From Streptomyces sp. NBC_01198 (GTDB lineage: Bacteria; Actinomycetota; Actinomycetes; Streptomycetales; Streptomycetaceae), in contig NZ_CP108568.1 of the NCBI RefSeq assembly GCF_036010485.1, positions 62,001 through 126,000 on the forward strand: a stretch of 64,000 nt of DNA. The letters run 5' to 3'. The notes beneath the pieces are model-generated. The model saw only the letters and a program-made list of their open reading frames with translations. It searched no databases and was not told the DNA's origin. Shown piece by piece: positions 36,409 to 45,346 of this stretch; the first letter of the stretch is position 1; every line of letters starts with the position of its first letter. Both the position numbers and the translations under genes were made by a program.

Positions 36409-36612
36409 ATGAGGTGGATACGGGGTGCGGGGATCGTGGTCGGAACGTATGCGGTCGGGGTGCTGGTGTGGCACTTCGGCGGACGCACCGGCGGCGGACA
36501 CCCCTGGAGCCAGTCCTGGCTCGGCGGACTCGCCCTGGCGGCCGTGGTGGGGCTGTGGGCGCTGGTCAAGCGCCAGTGGAAGAAGCACCGGGCCGCCGGC
36601 GCACAGAACTGA
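36409..36612 (+). CDS. Small two-span membrane protein, 67 aa
   Basis: MRWIRGAGIVVGTYAVGVLVW and WLGGLALAAVVGLWALVK form two spans, with a basic end (RQWKKHRAAG). Separated from the antiporter by 70 bases, it may or may not belong to the operon. Unknown function. Confidence 0.5.
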   Translation: MRWIRGAGIVVGTYAVGVLVWHFGGRTGGGHPWSQSWLGGLALAAVVGLWALVKRQWKKHRAAGAQN

Positions 36613-36635
36613 CTCCGAGGGGCGTCCCCCGTGTC

Positions 36636-36986
36636 CTACCGGTGCGGGGTGCCCTCCGGGGCCGCGCCCGGCACGGCGTGGCGGTTCAGTACGGCGATGA
36701 CGGCCGCCGGGTCGTCCGGCGTGATGTACGGCCGGATCCGGCGGCCGACGTCGAGCAACAGCCCCTCGCGCTTGCGCATCCGGTGCGGGTCGAGGCTCGC
36801 CCAAACCGTCGGCTTCGCGGTGCCCCACAGCCGGAACTGCCCGGTGGCAGCGCCCTGTTCGATCCGCTCGACCGAGCGGATCGCCTCGTACGGAATCGTC
36901 TTGGCGCCCCATGGGAAGTAGTAGCCGCGAATCCGTATCGCGTCGTCGGCACAACTGATCCATGCATCGCGGTAAGCGTCCGTCAT
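36636..36986 (-). CDS. PH-like domain protein, 116 aa
   Basis: MTDAYRDAWISCADDAIRIRG, YYFPWGAKTIPYEAIRSVER and LWGTAKPTVWASLDPHRM form the beta-sandwich repeats of bacterial PH-like (bPH) proteins, ending in a C-terminal helix (PAAVIAVLNRHA). No membrane span. Converges with the small membrane gene at 36409. Upstream codons in the same frame are not convincing, so ATG 36986 is taken as start. Confidence 0.6.
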   Translation of the reverse strand: MTDAYRDAWISCADDAIRIRGYYFPWGAKTIPYEAIRSVERIEQGAATGQFRLWGTAKPTVWASLDPHRMRKREGLLLDVGRRIRPYITPDDPAAVIAVLNRHAVPGAAPEGTPHR

Positions 36987-37177
36987 GGGTTCCAGTCTGC
37001 ACATTCCTGCGGTGCCAGGGGATGCCGCAAGGACGACACGCCCACGCCGGCGCCGAAGCCTGCGTCCAGGACCGCGTCGGCAGGCCGGTTCTACGGCCGA
37101 CCCCGGTGAGGTGTGAATTTGGGAGAGTACGTGGGAATACATCGAAAGATGAGATTTGCCCACGAAAGGTCGTTGCC

Positions 37178-37297
37178 ATGCCCACAGGGATCGTCGAGCT
37201 GGCTTTGAGCGGCGAGGTTCAGGAAGACATCATCTGGTATTCGATCATCCTGGTGATCTTCATCGTGGGAGTGATTTTCGCCATCCGGAGCAACTGA
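37178..37297 (+). CDS. 39-aa single-span membrane microprotein
   Basis: MPTGIVELALSGEVQEDI precedes one span (IWYSIILVIFIVGVIFAI) and RSN. GAAAGG sits 9 bases before the ATG. The short polar N-terminus and clean span suggest a real membrane microprotein, though no homologue is recognised. Confidence 0.5.
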   Translation: MPTGIVELALSGEVQEDIIWYSIILVIFIVGVIFAIRSN

Positions 37298-37660
37298 GGC
37301 CCTTCACCCCGCGGCGGGTGCAGGCCCCCTGTGAAGGAACTGCTTCGCCGCGCCGCCACAGCAGGATCCGGATCCGTCCGCGATCTGACCGGCGACCCAG
37401 TAGGCCTGTGCCCACTCCGCGGCCCCGGGGGTCAGCAGGCGGTTGTCGGATCCCACATGCCGACCGAATGCTCTCTCGCGCGCGATGTGGCTGAGCTGCC
37501 TTGAGAGCTTCTTCGCGGCTCATCGCAGCCTTCTCGATCGGCATCTCGGAGAACGAGAGTCGCACACTTCCACACGGCGCTGGGCGGGCACCCGGGGCCG
37601 GCCAGCGCCGCCCCCATACCGGACGATGACGTTCCGGAAGGCCGTGCGGGATATCCCTTG
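37298..37660. other. Gene-poor stretch before the regulator operon
   Basis: A minus-strand frame (37309-37520) reads like the tail of a protein (RHVGSDNRLLTPGAAEWAQAY) but has no start or ribosome site and is probably a relic. The right end holds the promoter of the regulator gene. Confidence 0.35.
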
Positions 37661-37690
37661 CGCAATGGTCAAGGATCGTTGACCATTGCG
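37661..37690. promoter_or_regulatory. Perfect 12-bp inverted repeat at the regulator start
   Basis: CGCAATGGTCAA (37661-37672) and TTGACCATTGCG (37679-37690) are perfect arms with a 6-base spacer, ending 3 bases before ATG 37694. Binding there would block both transcription and translation of the regulator and its transporter partner, so autorepression is likely. Also usable as an RNA stem covering the ribosome site, which is otherwise absent. Confidence 0.65.
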
Positions 37691-37693
37691 TGC

Positions 37694-38233
37694 ATGCCAA
37701 CAGACGAGGTTCCCGAGACCTTTCACGTCACCACGGACGAGCAGCTGCGCGCCGTCTCCAATCTGACGCGTCACCGGATCATGGCCGTGCTCCGCTTCGA
37801 GCCGGCGACGATCACGCAGATCGCCGGGCGGGTGGGCCTGGCGAAGGGGAGTTCGAGCTATCACGTGCGGCTGCTAGAGCGGGCCGGCCTGGTGAAGGTG
37901 GTGCGGACCCGGAAGGTGCGGGGGGTCACCGAGCGGTACTACGCGATGGCCGCGCAGTCGATCGTCCTGCCCGATACGGGGGCGGGACAGCGGGATGTGC
38001 TGATGCGGCACGCGGTGGCGGACCTCGAGGCGGCGCCGGCGGACAGCGAGCGGCACGTACGGATGGCGCATCTGCGGCTCACCGAGGAGCAGTTCGCGGA
38101 GCTCGGGGCGCGGCTGGACGCGCTGGCGGACGAGTATCGGGAGCTGTCCGATCCGTCGCTGCCGGACGCGTCGCTCGCCTTCGCGCTCTTCTGGCCGGCG
38201 GCGCCCGAGCAGACGGAGGGTGACTCCAAGTGA
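37694..38233 (+). CDS. ArsR-type winged-helix regulator
   Basis: A 179-residue regulator. HVTTDEQLRAVSNLTRHRIMAVLRF leads into the winged helix (ATITQIAGRVGLAKGSSSYHVRLLERAGLVKVV then a basic wing, RTRKVRGVTERYY). The C-terminal third is helical with no metal-binding Cys pairs, so it is not a metal sensor of the ArsR/SmtB type. It overlaps the MFS gene by GTGA (4 bases). A perfect operator precedes it. Confidence 0.85.
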   Translation: MPTDEVPETFHVTTDEQLRAVSNLTRHRIMAVLRFEPATITQIAGRVGLAKGSSSYHVRLLERAGLVKVVRTRKVRGVTERYYAMAAQSIVLPDTGAGQRDVLMRHAVADLEAAPADSERHVRMAHLRLTEEQFAELGARLDALADEYRELSDPSLPDASLAFALFWPAAPEQTEGDSK

Positions 38234-39525
38234 CCAACGACGAAGCGAAGTTGCCGACCGGTTTCGGACGGCTGTGGACCGCGCAAACGGTGTCCTCGCT
38301 CGGTGACGGGGTGACGAACGCCGCACTGCCGCTGCTGGCCCTGGCGTTGACGCGGGATCCGATGGCGCTCGCCGTCGTATCGGCCGCCGGGACGCTGCCG
38401 TGGCTGCTCTTCGGCGTGCTCGGCGGGGCGCTGGTGGACCGCTGGGACCGCCGGCGCACCATGTGGGTCGCCGACGCGGCGCGTGCCGTACTGCTCGCGA
38501 TACCCGCGGTGGCGGCCGTACTCGGCGTGCTGAGCATTCCGCTGCTCGCGGCCGTCGCCTTCCTGCTCGGCCTCGGCGGACTCTTCTTCGACACCGCCGC
38601 CACGGCCTACCTGCCGCATCTGCTCGGCCGCGACACCGTGCTCCTGGAGCGGGCCAACGCCCGCCTGCGCGCGGCACAGACCGCCGGGTCCGGCTTCGTG
38701 GGGCCGCCGGCGGGCAGTGCGCTGCTCGCGCTCGGGCGGGCGGTTCCGCTGCTCGCGGACGCGGTGTCGTTCGCGCTCTCCGCACTGCTCGTACGGTCGC
38801 TGCCCGCCGCGCCGCGGCCCGTACCCGAGGCCCGCGAGTCGCTGCTCCGGCAGGCACGGGCCGGGGCCTCCTACGTCTTCGGGGACCGGCTGCTGCTCGG
38901 GCTCGCACTGCGTCCGGCGGTCGGGAACGTCGCCTTCCTCGCCGTGGAGACCGTACTGGCCCTCTTCGCGCACGACCGTCTCGGCATCCACACCTTCGGC
39001 TTCGGCCTGCTCCTCACGGCGGAGGCCGCCGGCGGCCTGCTCGGCGCGGGCATCGCCTCCTTCCTCGGCCGGCGGCTCGGTACCGGTACCGCGCTGACCT
39101 GCACGGCCGCGGTCGAGGGACTTGCCGTCCTGGGACTTGCCGCCGCCCCGAACCCTTACGTGGCCGGGCTCGCGCTCGCCGTCTGCGGGGCGGGCATGGG
39201 CGCGACGATGGTGCTCGCCCCCTCCCTCAGGCAGGCGATCGTCCCGGCCCACCTGATGGGCCGGGTCGCCTCCACCTCCCGCATGCTGGCCATGTGCGCT
39301 GCCCCCTTCGGTGCCTTCCTCGGCGGCTGGCTGGCGAGCGCGTTCGACATCCGCACCCCCCTCTACGCCGCGGGCGGCCTCCTCCTCGCCATGACCGCCG
39401 TCACGGCGACCATGACCAGCAACCGCCGGGTCGAGGCGGCACTGCGTAGCGCTGCCCCGCCCGCGGGCCCGGATCACCCAGAATCCGCGGTTTCCGTCCA
39501 GCACGGGGTCCTCGAATCGTCGTGA
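38230..39525 (+). CDS. MFS transporter (EntS/DHA3-like), co-transcribed with its regulator
   Basis: A 431-residue transporter with 12 spans; the inter-span signature GGALVDRWDRRRTMW is present near residue 66, as in MFS_3 exporters. GTG 38230 overlaps the stop of the regulator gene, so expression is coupled. The regulator and its operator probably control this exporter in response to its substrate, a common self-resistance or efflux arrangement. Substrate unknown. Confidence 0.9.
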   Translation: MTNDEAKLPTGFGRLWTAQTVSSLGDGVTNAALPLLALALTRDPMALAVVSAAGTLPWLLFGVLGGALVDRWDRRRTMWVADAARAVLLAIPAVAAVLGVLSIPLLAAVAFLLGLGGLFFDTAATAYLPHLLGRDTVLLERANARLRAAQTAGSGFVGPPAGSALLALGRAVPLLADAVSFALSALLVRSLPAAPRPVPEARESLLRQARAGASYVFGDRLLLGLALRPAVGNVAFLAVETVLALFAHDRLGIHTFGFGLLLTAEAAGGLLGAGIASFLGRRLGTGTALTCTAAVEGLAVLGLAAAPNPYVAGLALAVCGAGMGATMVLAPSLRQAIVPAHLMGRVASTSRMLAMCAAPFGAFLGGWLASAFDIRTPLYAAGGLLLAMTAVTATMTSNRRVEAALRSAAPPAGPDHPESAVSVQHGVLESS

Positions 39526-39593
39526 CGCTCACGAAGGGCTGCGGCGGGAGCTCCGCCGCGCTCCGGCGGTGTCCGGCCGGGGATGCGTGGCGG

Positions 39594-40229
39594 TCACGCC
39601 TCGGTCGGGCGACGGTAGGCGCCGTACCACCAGATCCGGGCGAGCTCCCGGGCGAAAGCGGCGTCACCGGCGCCGTCGTCGACGCGGATATGGTGTGCGA
39701 TCGCCTGCGCGCCGCCCCAGACGATGATCCGGCTGGCGCTGACCGGGTCGAGATCGGCGGCGGTCGCGCCGGCCGCCTGTTCCGCCAGCACGGTCCGCAG
39801 CGCGGTCTCTTCGAAGTTCTCCAGGTCGGCGGTGTAGAAGTCGCCCACCGCGGGGTCGTAGGTCGCCGCCTCCTGGACCGCGGTGAGCACTCTGCGGTGG
39901 GCGCGGTGAATCGCGATGACGTCGGTGAAGAACCGGGCGAACCGTTCGGCCCCGCCCTGCTCGGCCGCCGGGTCCCACTGCCGTGCCAGGGCCAGCAGTG
40001 ACTCCCGCAGATCGTCGGTGAGCCGCACCAGGACGTCCGACTTGCCCTGGAAGTGGGCGTAGAACGTGGCCCTGGACACGCCGGCCTCCTCCAGGATCTG
40101 CTGGACGCTGATCTCGGAGAAGGCCTGGCCGGAATCGAGGAGTCGTTCCATGGCGGACATCACCTGCACCCGTGTCGCGGCCGAACGCGCGGCGTGATGG
40201 TCGGCCTGGCGTCGGGTCACGGGTCTCAT
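39594..40229 (-). CDS. TetR-family regulator
   Basis: A 211-residue regulator. The HTH is SEISVQQILEEAGVSRATFYAHFQGKSDVLVRL, the canonical TetR signature. The C-terminal ligand domain is helical. ATG 40229 has GGAAGG 7 bases upstream; longer starts at 40250 and 40316 exist in frame but lack a site. It follows the SDR gene in the same direction, 91 bases downstream of its stop, and probably regulates it. Confidence 0.9.
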   Translation of the reverse strand: MRPVTRRQADHHAARSAATRVQVMSAMERLLDSGQAFSEISVQQILEEAGVSRATFYAHFQGKSDVLVRLTDDLRESLLALARQWDPAAEQGGAERFARFFTDVIAIHRAHRRVLTAVQEAATYDPAVGDFYTADLENFEETALRTVLAEQAAGATAADLDPVSASRIIVWGGAQAIAHHIRVDDGAGDAAFARELARIWWYGAYRRPTEA

Positions 40230-40300
40230 CAGGCACCTTCCAGTGGGCATCTGTGCTCGGATCGGTCCTCGGCCCGGCGCGGCCCTGTTCGATTCCCCCA

Positions 40301-40318
40301 TGGTGGCAGGCGCCACCA
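40301..40318 (-). terminator. Weak hairpin between the SDR and TetR genes
   Basis: TGGTGGC and GCCACCA pair around a 4-base loop just after the SDR stop. It could lower readthrough into the TetR gene. Confidence 0.35.
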
Positions 40319-40320
40319 GG

Positions 40321-41256
40321 TCAGCGCGCCACCGGCAGGGCGTAGTCCCACAAGCGGTCCGCGGCGGCGGGGTCGACCGACCACTTCGCGACTCCCGCCA
40401 TCACCTCGGGGCCACCGTCGACGACCGCGGACTCCTGGTTGTCCTCGAAGTACCGGCCGGTCACGCCGTCGAGGAGCGGTGACGCGGCCAGCAGCACGGT
40501 GGTGGCCGCGCCCTGGGCCGGGGTCTTGTAGAAGTCCGGCGTGGTGAGGTTGCCGTCGGCGTCCATGGCGCCGTAGGCCTGCATGGTCGCCTGGTCGAGG
40601 TGGCGTGCCAGGTTGGTGTGGATCACCCCCGGCGCGCAGGCGGTGGCGGTGATGCCGTATTCCGCCCACCGGCGGCTGATCCCGACAGCGAGAAGGACGT
40701 CGGCGGTCTTCGACTGCGAGTAGGCGACGAACGGGTCGTAGGAGCGCCGTTCGAACTGCGGGTCGTCGAAGTCGAACTCCGCCCGCAGCTGGGCGCCGGA
40801 GCTGACCGCGACCACGCGCGGCTTCTCGGCCGCCCGCAGGGCGGGGAGCAGGCCGAGAGCCAGGGCGAAGTGGCCCAGGTAATTGGTGGCGAGCTGCATC
40901 TCCCAGCCCTGCGCGTTGACCTGGCGGGTGGGAAGCATCATCACGCCGGCGTTCGCGATCAGGCTGTCGAGCGGGCCGCTCCAGGCGTCGCAGAAGGCCT
41001 TGACGGAAGCCAGGTCGGCGAGATCGAGTGCGACGGCCCGCGTACCGGGAAGCTCCGCGAGCAGCGGCTCGGCGGTGGCGACGTTCCGGGTGGCGATGGT
41101 GACCTGCGCCCCCGCGGCTGCCAGCGCGCGCACGGTCTCGACGCCGAGACCGGAGGAGCCGCCGGTGACGATCATCCGGCGCCCGCGCAGATCGACTCCG
41201 TCGAGCACCTCGGCCGCGGTGGCGCCTATTCCGAAGGGCGTGGTGGTCAGGGTCAT
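40321..41256 (-). CDS. Short-chain dehydrogenase/reductase, 311 aa
   Basis: A classical-extended SDR. The NAD(P) motif is TGGSSGLG near residue 31, followed by DLADLASVK, NAGVMM and the catalytic Tyr in YSQSKTADV (YxxxK present). The sequence resembles retinol-dehydrogenase-like SDRs, including the FDFDD and SYDPF insertion before the active Tyr. Upstream, a hairpin (GGGCTTCG/CGAAGCCC, 41280-41302) lies in the leader, and AACATGTT (41345-41352) is a short palindrome near the promoter. Substrate unknown. Confidence 0.88.
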   Translation of the reverse strand: MTLTTTPFGIGATAAEVLDGVDLRGRRMIVTGGSSGLGVETVRALAAAGAQVTIATRNVATAEPLLAELPGTRAVALDLADLASVKAFCDAWSGPLDSLIANAGVMMLPTRQVNAQGWEMQLATNYLGHFALALGLLPALRAAEKPRVVAVSSGAQLRAEFDFDDPQFERRSYDPFVAYSQSKTADVLLAVGISRRWAEYGITATACAPGVIHTNLARHLDQATMQAYGAMDADGNLTTPDFYKTPAQGAATTVLLAASPLLDGVTGRYFEDNQESAVVDGGPEVMAGVAKWSVDPAAADRLWDYALPVAR

Positions 41257-41544
41257 ACGGGGGTCCTGCTTTCAGGAGAGGGCTTCGTGGCCGCCGAAGC
41301 CCGCACGCTGCTTCCGGCAAGGCATCGTCCATGAGCAACCATACAACATGTTCAGACACGCGTTCTGGCGAGGCGAGGAGGTATGAAGTCGCTGGTCAGC
41401 GGGGTCCGGTGCGGGTGGATGCCGGGCCCGTGGCGGCACGTCGCCGAGCTCGCCGCGGCGGGGGTCGGTCCCCGATCGGCTTCGCAGCGCTGCTGGTGGA
41501 CGCGATCATGAGATCCCCGTCGGGGCTGGGTAGGGTTGCCGTCC

Positions 41545-42081
41545 ATGGAGAAATGGGGCGCGAGCCTGTTCGGGGATCCGTGTGGTGGGTGCGGGTTCCA
41601 GTGGTCGCTCAGCCCGCGGGAGGCGATCGGGGTCGTGGAGGGGCTTCCGGCGCGCTTTCGCGGGCTTCTTGCGGGGCGTACGGGATTCGAGCGGCATCCG
41701 GATCTGGGATGGACACCTGCGGCCTACGTCAGCCACGTCACCGACAACCTCCGGAACTGGGCCGAACGGCTGGCCGGCGCACGGCTGTCCGGAGCCGTCG
41801 ACGTACCCGGTTACGATCCGGATCTTGTCGCTCAGGCCAGGCACTACAACGAGATCGCCCCCGGCGCGGCCCTGTGGTCCCTGGAGCACGCGGTCGAGGC
41901 GTGGGCGGCGTCGGTGTCCGCCGCGCTCGACGAGGGGGTCGTCCTGCGGCATGCCACCCGCGGAGTCCAGCGCGCGGAGGACGTCGCGCGCAACAACGCC
42001 CATGACGGACACCACCACGCATGGGACATCGAGCGCATCCTGCGGGACACGCAGCCCGAGGTGCCGCCGACACGCCTCTGA
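41545..42081 (+). CDS. DinB-family four-helix protein
   Basis: A 178-residue protein. The DinB/YfiT metal-binding pattern is visible: His in AAYVSHVTDNLRNWAERL (helix 2) and AHDGHHHAWDIERIL (helix 4). These proteins bind a divalent metal and in actinobacteria often transfer thiols such as mycothiol. An in-frame start at 41536 exists; MEKWGASLFG at 41545 is chosen. Head-to-head with the SDR gene. Confidence 0.75.
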   Translation: MEKWGASLFGDPCGGCGFQWSLSPREAIGVVEGLPARFRGLLAGRTGFERHPDLGWTPAAYVSHVTDNLRNWAERLAGARLSGAVDVPGYDPDLVAQARHYNEIAPGAALWSLEHAVEAWAASVSAALDEGVVLRHATRGVQRAEDVARNNAHDGHHHAWDIERILRDTQPEVPPTRL

Positions 42082-42221
42082 CGGGTCACGGACGGGCAGC
42101 GCCCTTCCTGATGGTGTTACGTCACGACCGGCTCCAGCCGGCAACGGTCCCCCGTCACGGGTCGGCCGTCACGGTCGGGCTGCCTGCCGCTCGCCCGCCC
42201 CCGTCCAGAAGGCAGAAACCC

Positions 42222-42719
42222 ATGACCACGCACAATCCTTCCGAGCAGACGACCCAGGACATCACCGACCGGTACGAGATCACCGACGCCATCCACCGCT
42301 ACACGGCCGCCCTGGACGAGGGCGACTCGGCACTCCTGGAGTCGTCCCTGACCGAGGACGCGGTCGTCGATCTCACGCCCGCCACCGGCAAGATCGGCTT
42401 GGACTTCCCGGTGCTCAGTCCCCGCGAGGTAGTGGTCCGCGCCCTCATCGGGGCGGTGGGCCCGCTCGACACCAGCCACTCGGTCACCAACGTGCGAACC
42501 GAGATCACGGGCGACACGGCGACCGTCCGGTGCTACGCGCAGGCGCAGCACTTCCTGCCGGGCGACGGGCCGCGCCCGGAGGCGACCCGGCACGCGCTGA
42601 TGATGAACCGCTACGTCGCGGACGTGGTGCGCGACGGACAGCGCTGGCGCATCCGCCGCCTGGTCATCGACAGCGCGTGGTTCACCGGCGACCCGCAGGT
42701 GCTCGTCGCGATGGCCTGA
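42222..42719 (+). CDS. SnoaL-like / nuclear transport factor 2-fold protein
   Basis: A 165-residue protein with the NTF2-like start DRYEITDAIHRYTAALDEGD, a beta-rich core (SSLTEDAVVDLTP) and the closing block RIRRLVIDSAWFTGDPQVL. These folds serve as isomerases, cyclases, hydratases or ketosteroid-type enzymes; the exact reaction cannot be told. GCAGAAACC precedes the ATG with a weak ribosome site. No biosynthetic neighbours except DinB and a secreted protein. Confidence 0.8.
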   Translation: MTTHNPSEQTTQDITDRYEITDAIHRYTAALDEGDSALLESSLTEDAVVDLTPATGKIGLDFPVLSPREVVVRALIGAVGPLDTSHSVTNVRTEITGDTATVRCYAQAQHFLPGDGPRPEATRHALMMNRYVADVVRDGQRWRIRRLVIDSAWFTGDPQVLVAMA

Positions 42720-42945
42720 ACCGCCGTGGTCGGCGATCGCGCGTCCCGACCCGTGGCCGCGCGAAGCCGCCGCCCGGCCCCCCTGGCGGAGGTTGCGGGC
42801 GTCCGGAGCGTTGCCAGGTGGGGTGCGGCGCCGTCACCTTTGGTGTCGTCAACTCTTCGCGCACCTGTGCTCGTTCTTCGCTCCTCCCCCCGTCGTCCCG
42901 CTAGACCGGGCAGGCACCGGCCGCCCGGTCGTGGAAGGAAAAGAC

Positions 42946-43419
42946 GTGTTACGCAGACTGTTCGCGATCCCGGCGACCGCCGCGGGTGTCGCCGTCCTGC
43001 TCGCCGCCGGCTCGGCCGCCCCGGCGGCGGCTCGGCCCTCCTCGCCGCCACCGAGCATTTGCTCAGGTGTCCTGCGGGTCAACAGCTTCGCCTTCGACCC
43101 TCCGTCGGTCTTCGCCGGCAAGTCCTCGGCGGCGGCGCTGACCGCGACGAACTGCACCGGCCAGTCGCAGGCGGTCGCCGAGACCTGGACCGGGCGCTTC
43201 AGCTCCGACTCGAGTTCGGGGACCGGGATCCCGCCGGGCTGCCCGGTGCTGGATCCGTACCCCCGCCCGGTGACCTTCGGGCCGCACGAGCGGGTCACCA
43301 CGAGCACCACCTACACGACCTTTGCCGGCTGCACGGCCACCCGCCTCACGGTGACCGTCACGATCACCCAGGGCGGCACGCAGCTCGCCCGCAGGAGCGC
43401 GGACCTGGTGATCATGTAA
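42946..43419 (+). CDS. Secreted protein with a TTA (bldA-dependent) second codon
   Basis: A 157-residue exported protein. The start VLRRLFAIPATAAGVAVLLAAGSA is a signal peptide with cleavage after the AAA near residue 30. The mature part has four Cys (ICSG, NCTG, CPVLD, GCTA) and reads as an Ig/SnoaL-free beta-rich domain ending ARRSADLVIM. The second codon is TTA, a rare leucine codon in these genomes that requires the bldA tRNA, so translation is probably tied to aerial development. GGAAGGA lies 6 bases before GTG 42946. Confidence 0.7.
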   Translation: MLRRLFAIPATAAGVAVLLAAGSAAPAAARPSSPPPSICSGVLRVNSFAFDPPSVFAGKSSAAALTATNCTGQSQAVAETWTGRFSSDSSSGTGIPPGCPVLDPYPRPVTFGPHERVTTSTTYTTFAGCTATRLTVTVTITQGGTQLARRSADLVIM

Positions 43420-43539
43420 GCGGGGCGGCGCGGCGGGCCGACGGGCGACCCGCCGCGTCACCCGTCACCTGTGGTGCGTCCCAGGGGGAGTTCACCGGAG
43501 TGCCACGACCCCGGGAGGGACGGTGCGCCTGGCGACCGG

Positions 43540-45240
43540 TCAGGGAATGCGCAGGGCGAGGATCGCGACATCGTCGTCGTTCTCCTCCTGCGTGGGACGC
43601 GTCCGCTCCACCAGCAGGTCGGTGAAGGCCGCCAGCGGGCGGTGCGCCAGCGAGGCGGCGTGCTTGCGGAGGCGTTCGAGACCGTCGTCGATGGGGTGGT
43701 CGCGGCTCTCGACCAGGCCGTCGGTGTAGAAGACCAGCGTCGACTGCGGCGGCAGAATCAGGCTGGCGTCGGTCCGCGCCCGGGTGAGGCCGGTGCCCAG
43801 GATCATGCCGTGGCCCTCGGTGAGGAAGTGGGTCTGCCCGTCGTGGGTGATCAGCAGGGGCGGCGGGTGGCCGGCGTTGGTCCAGGTCAGCAGCCATGCG
43901 CCGTCGGCTGCCGGCTCCAGGACGCCGAACACCAGGGTCACCATCGACACGCCCGCGAGGCGCGTGGAGCCGTCGAGCCGCCGCACGATCACGCTGGGCG
44001 CTTCGTGGTGGCTCCAGGCGTAGGCGCGGAGCATGCTGCGGATCTGCGCCATGCCCGCGGCGGCGTCCAGGTCGTGCCCGACCACGTCGCCGATCGCGAC
44101 TGCTGTCATACCGTCGGCGAGGGTGAAGGCGTCGTACCAGTCCCCGCCGACCTGCGACTCGTCAGGAGCGGGCATGTAGCGCGCGGCCATGTCCAGCCCG
44201 GGGACCGCGGGGAGCTGCGGCAGCAGGTGCCGCTGCATGGTCTCGGCGACCTTGCGCTGGCGCTGGTAGAGCCGGGCGTTGTCCAGGGCCAGCCCCGTAC
44301 GGCGGGTGAGGTCCTCCAACAGCGACAGGTCCGCCGGGGTCAGGGGGGCGCGCTGTTTCGACCGCCCGAGGGTCAGCGCACCAAGGACGTCCCGCAGACC
44401 TCTGATCGGGGCGATGGCGGCCGAGTGCATGCCCGTCGCCTCGAACAACCTGGCCTGCTCGATGGCGATGCCGGAGTCCGGCGGCCCCTGGTACGTCTGC
44501 GAGGTCACCAGCGTGGAGGCGGCACCGCGCAGGGCGCGTGACAGCGGCATCGGCGAGTCGGCGGGCACCGGTGGCATCGGTCCCTGCAGGTCCTCCCGGG
44601 TGCTGAGCACCCCGTCCTCGTAGTGCATGACGATGGACCGTTCGACCTCGTCGCTCTCGGTGATCAGATCGACCACGGCCCAGTCGGCGATCCGGGGGAC
44701 GGCGAGCCGCACCAGGCGGCTCAGTGCCTCGTCGATGTCGAGGGTGGAGGTCAGCTGGGTGGTCGTCTCGGCCAGCATCGCCAGTCGCTCCAGCTCCGAC
44801 ATCGCCGACCCGGGCTCGCGCGGCAGGTCGCCGTCCACGGGACGGCCGTGGTCGGCGAAGACGACCACCATGTCCGCCGTGGGGCTCGGCACGGCGTAAG
44901 GAGCGATCAGCCAGGACAGTTCGACCAGCGCTCCGTCGCCGCGCTCGAACCATCCGGCGCCGGCCTGGGCGCACCGGTCCGAGGGCGTCCGGGCGGTACC
45001 GCCAGGGGTCCCTTCGGCGGCAGCGGGCTGTTCGCCCCCGCCCCGGCGCAGCAGATCGTGGACGTCCTGACCCAGCAGATCAGCTGCGGCCCTGCCCAGC
45101 AGCCGTTCCGCATGGCTGTTCACCCGGGCGATCGCTCCGTGCTCGTCCACCTCACACACCGCTGCCCCCAGCAGATCGGGCAGCCCGGCCGGAGAAGCCA
45201 TCCCAGCTGCGGACCCGTTGCCGGTCCCAGCGCTCGACAC
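43540..45240 (-). CDS. PAS-GAF-PP2C sensor phosphatase
   Basis: A 566-residue regulator. An N-terminal PAS-like region (LGAAVCEVDEHGAIARVNSHAERLLG) is followed by a linker, a GAF-like domain (residues about 150-320, ending LSLLEDLTRRTGLALDNARL) and a C-terminal SpoIIE/PP2C phosphatase: VGGDWYDAF, VAIGDVVGHDLDAA, FYTDGLVESRD and DDDVAILAL. Streptomyces proteins of this layout dephosphorylate anti-sigma antagonists. The STAS antagonist at 49294 is a possible partner. Start GTG 45240. Confidence 0.88.
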   Translation of the reverse strand: MSSAGTGNGSAAGMASPAGLPDLLGAAVCEVDEHGAIARVNSHAERLLGRAAADLLGQDVHDLLRRGGGEQPAAAEGTPGGTARTPSDRCAQAGAGWFERGDGALVELSWLIAPYAVPSPTADMVVVFADHGRPVDGDLPREPGSAMSELERLAMLAETTTQLTSTLDIDEALSRLVRLAVPRIADWAVVDLITESDEVERSIVMHYEDGVLSTREDLQGPMPPVPADSPMPLSRALRGAASTLVTSQTYQGPPDSGIAIEQARLFEATGMHSAAIAPIRGLRDVLGALTLGRSKQRAPLTPADLSLLEDLTRRTGLALDNARLYQRQRKVAETMQRHLLPQLPAVPGLDMAARYMPAPDESQVGGDWYDAFTLADGMTAVAIGDVVGHDLDAAAGMAQIRSMLRAYAWSHHEAPSVIVRRLDGSTRLAGVSMVTLVFGVLEPAADGAWLLTWTNAGHPPPLLITHDGQTHFLTEGHGMILGTGLTRARTDASLILPPQSTLVFYTDGLVESRDHPIDDGLERLRKHAASLAHRPLAAFTDLLVERTRPTQEENDDDVAILALRIP

Positions 45241-45346
45241 GATCTCCCACGCCTCCTCCGGGCCGTCCCGTTCCCTCCGGGCCAGCCTCTCACGGCCGGT
45301 GCCGGCGGGCCGCCGCGCACCCGTGACCTCCGCCGGGGCGGGCCGT

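Noticed and set aside
37260..37700. 146-residue minus-strand frame
   Set aside because: Overlaps the start of the regulator operon and the operator, with no ribosome site or coding character
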